DNA from: Plantago elongata
Lineage: Eukaryota; Streptophyta; Magnoliopsida; Lamiales; Plantaginaceae
DNA length: 36,615 nucleotides
Direction: 5' to 3'
Assembly (NCBI GenBank): GCA_036897095.1
Contig: JAYMSP010001072.1
Coordinates: 1 to 36,615, forward strand
Both the position numbers and the translations under genes were made by a program. The notes below the pieces were generated by a model. That model saw nothing but the letters and a program-made list of their open reading frames with translations. It was not told the origin of the DNA and did no database searches. This document shows positions 33,959 through 36,615 of the stretch, in pieces. Positions within the stretch are counted from its first letter, which is position 1, and every line of letters begins with the position of its first letter.

Positions 33959-36034
33959 TCATTAATTTTCCAAACAAAAAAGGTAATTTTACTTCTCACT
34001 TGATCGAAAGTTCAATTTACAAAATGAGTTCGTTTCATTTGAATTGTTTGATTCTTGTAGGATTTTTTCTAATGATTGTAGCATCGAATAGGGATTTTAT
34101 GATACGAGGAAAGTGACAAGTGAAGGATATCAAAATTAATTCTTCTAGAGTTAAAAAAATGATGTGTACGTTTATTTTGGATAACAGGACCACAAAGTTA
34201 TAAGTATATTATGGTATATAAATAACAGGAGAGGACTTGTACATGTACATCAGTACTACTGCTACATGTATAGAAGAAGAAACCCTAGATCTATGAACTC
34301 AAAAACCCTAATAATCTTTGCAACTATTGGTGAAGCAAGTTTTATCTAGAACAAGCTTTAAGTAGTAAATGAGAAGACATCACTTTACTGACACTGTTTA
34401 TAGTAAGTTTTAATGAACTTTGGTGAAGATACATGATACACTTGCCTTTCTTTTCTTTCTTTCTTATTTTCGATTTTGTTTCTCTCTCAAATCATGCAAT
34501 CAAAACACTATTGCTTCTTGGATTCTTGATTTAACTTATTCCTTTCTTTTTATATTACTTAATCTTTTGGCTCTTTTGGGATTCGGACAGATTATGTGTG
34601 CCCCATGAGTAGCCTTGAAGCTGATCATATTGTCTGATTGATCATGCATGAATTTTCAATTAAACAAGAATTCATGAACATCACAAACTATTTCGAGCGT
34701 AACATTTAATTCATGCTTAAATAGGTAGCGGTTTGTCACTGTTAGGGGACAATGTTTGCTATATAAGTACATGATTTACTGTTTTTGGTCTGAATTTTGC
34801 CATGGATATAATAGCAGAGCCTTATATATGTGTGATATTATGAACTTTGACCAAAATAGTATTTATTTGCTTGCTCCTACTTGTTCTGAATGATCCCACC
34901 ACGAGTACTAGTTTAGAATTCAACACATGCATTGTATTGTTTTTGTGTTTATTGTTTTAATAAAAATCAATGGATATGGAGGATATTTGATATTTTACAT
35001 GATTATGTTAGTTAGTAGTTACCATATCACATTCTGGATAACTAGTAAATGACGAGTGAATTGTAGTGTTTATTTCTATACTCAAATTGAGTTTTATTCA
35101 ATTATTTTATTTGGCTTTTAATTCTTGTTCATTTAACTTTTATTTTATTCTATTCAAATTTAATTATTATTTATTTATTTGAAACTCAATTCAAATTTAG
35201 TTTAAAGTATGGACACAAACACTGCAGTCGTTCGTTTGTCCCTCTTAAAATTTTAAAAAGTTAATTATTTATGATATTCTATATCTTTTCAGATCTCCAA
35301 TTAGATATTATGGGTCCATCCTTGTAGCAAAAACACTTTGTCAGCCATTTGCAAATGAATATTGACTGTTTAGGATAAACTGAAAGGTAATGGAAATTTT
35401 AATTAGGTACAAAATCCCAGTTTGGGACAAAGTTGTAACTTCTTCAATAGCTTAATGAATTCCCCTTTTGCTTCCAGAAAGTTCTATTATTTTCCTTCTA
35501 AAAAACAAGGAAGAAAAAACTATTCTAGATTTCTCATTTATGTGTAAATCTCTTTTTTCTTTAAGTTTAGTTTGTTTTATTTTCAACTTGTCAACCCATA
35601 ATTATTACCACATCATATATTTTCACATTCTGTTAGTTTCAAACTAGTTTATGACCTCGACCGGTATTAGAGAAGTATATATAAACATGTTTCGATATAA
35701 AATATTTATTTTTCAAAATCAAAGTTAATCATTTACAATAAACTAAAATTTATAAAAGAGTTTACAAGATATGATAATTGTAATAATTTATAAACTATAT
35801 TTTCAAGTCTTTAAACTTTCTAAGGTTAAACTTTCTGAGGTGATTAATTTAAAATTATTTTATAGTTTGTCAAACACCTGTATACAAAATTTGTAGTTGC
35901 ATCATATAAGGTTATAATTGGGTAGGACCCAACCCGAACCCGTTAAAACTCGACAAAAATTCTAATGTACATGTACGGGTTGGATACACCCGCGCCCACC
36001 CTATTTCGATCTGAATTTGACTCATTTCCTATGT
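33959..36034. other. 3' flank of the ALOG gene and AT-rich spacer
   Basis: No gene is recognised. The 62-codon plus-strand open frame at 34420-34608 is only low-complexity hydrophobic sequence. A small inverted-repeat element at 35065-35224 is listed separately. Confidence 0.4.
35065..35224. mobile_element. Small MITE, about 160 bp
   Basis: The left end agtgtttatttctatact is the inverted partner of the right end, which reads agtgtttgtgtccatact on the minus strand (15 of 18 bases). Further in, caaattgagttt pairs with the complement of aaactcaattc. The body is AT-rich and non-coding. No convincing target duplication could be fixed, so the superfamily is not named. Confidence 0.55.
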
Positions 36035-36615
36035 GACACACAATCCGCCTAGAATTAAAAATGTCCCAAGTTTTTGTCGTAGGGAGGGGGCCTAGGGTGA
36101 TATCTACACCCTCCCCCACCCGAACATTAAAAATTTTATGAAATTATGTTAGCGAAACGTTTAGGCAAAAAACATGTGCAGATTTTTTATGAAATAAAAC
36201 ATTCTCTCTCATGTAGGGTACCTCCACCACCCACAATGTACATGTCTGGATCGTGTACCCCTAGCGTCAGACCACAACTCTTCATGCCCAAAATCCAACT
36301 CACACTAAACCCAATATGGACAAAACCCTAAATTCGATCCGTACACAAATTTGACACACAATTCGCCTAATATTCAAAATGATCCAAGTTTTTGTCATGG
36401 GGTAGGCTGATACATACCCCATCTACCCGACCTTAAAAAGTTTGTGAAAATATGCAAGAAATTATGTGAGTGAAATATTAAAAAGTTTACCCCCATCCCA
36501 CATCCGACCAACAAAAGTTTGGGTAAGAATATGTGGAGAATTATTTTCGTGAAAGAAAATATTTTCTTCCATGTATACCTCCCCCCCCCCCCCCCCACCC
36601 CCCCCCATCAGGAGC
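36035..36615. repeat. Diverged repeat of about 318-bp spacing with C-rich segments
   Basis: The block starting gacacacaatccgcct at 36035 returns at 36353 as gacacacaattcgcct. Both continue with tcccaagtttttgtc or tccaagtttttgtc, then a G-rich and a C-rich stretch, then a gaaattatgt segment. The copies are clearly diverged. The second copy is followed by a C run at about 36579-36606. It looks like part of a larger dispersed or tandem repeat cut off by the window edge. Confidence 0.7.

Noticed and set aside
34420..34608. Small hydrophobic open frame downstream of the ALOG gene
   Set aside because: The hydrophobicity comes from T-rich DNA; there is no signal peptide logic or family match.
36320..36335. 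Telomere-like word (aaaccctaaatt)
   Set aside because: A single copy only; telo-box-like words are common in plant DNA.

Overview
The window is nuclear DNA of a flowering plant, most likely a eudicot. It is AT-rich, its genes are split by short GT-AG introns, and it carries plant-specific families (Dof, ALOG, Ole e 1) and many small non-autonomous transposons. I cannot place it to family. All gene names rest on recognised motifs and remembered family sequences, not on a search.

Layout. 1-2560: a minus-strand array of tRNA-Gln copies, two good genes (CUG and UUG anticodons), one damaged UUG copy and three remnants, embedded in duplicated flanking DNA. 3706-7398 (minus): a DUF676-type alpha/beta-hydrolase (putative serine esterase) for which I could join eight exons in phase, including one GC-AG intron; its expected C-terminal exon is not found. 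7400-13000: a gene-poor spacer with a Stowaway-like MITE, a TA microsatellite and a tandem repeat of about 143 bp. 13050-13550 (plus): an intronless COG1/Dof1.5-like Dof transcription factor. 13.6-18.1 kb: spacer with a 459-bp hAT-type MITE. 18186-18848 (minus): a two-exon Ole e 1/LAT52-like secreted protein.

19.3-22.3 kb is a gene graveyard: a sucrose synthase fragment (plus), a clearly broken galactokinase copy (minus) and a TRIM retrotransposon with two LTRs of about 220 bp. 22.3-26.9 kb is spacer with a long inverted-repeat element, a tRNA-derived SINE-like insertion, an exact 52-bp tandem duplication and decayed coding-like sequence. 26.9-30.0 kb looks like a CACTA-type element (terminal CTACAAC motif, shared subterminal motifs at both ends) enclosing an unidentified multi-exon gene. 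33440-33958 (plus) is an intact ALOG/LSH transcriptional regulator, isolated in several kb of AT-rich DNA. The right edge holds a repeat of about 318-bp spacing and C-rich runs.

The genes do not form a pathway or cluster. Plausible working loci are two tRNA-Gln genes, the Dof gene, the Ole e 1 gene and the ALOG gene; the esterase may be intact or 3'-truncated. I found no convincing new molecular system. The most unusual items are the gene-bearing CACTA-like element, the tRNA-Gln array beside the apparently truncated esterase, and the paired sugar-metabolism gene relics.
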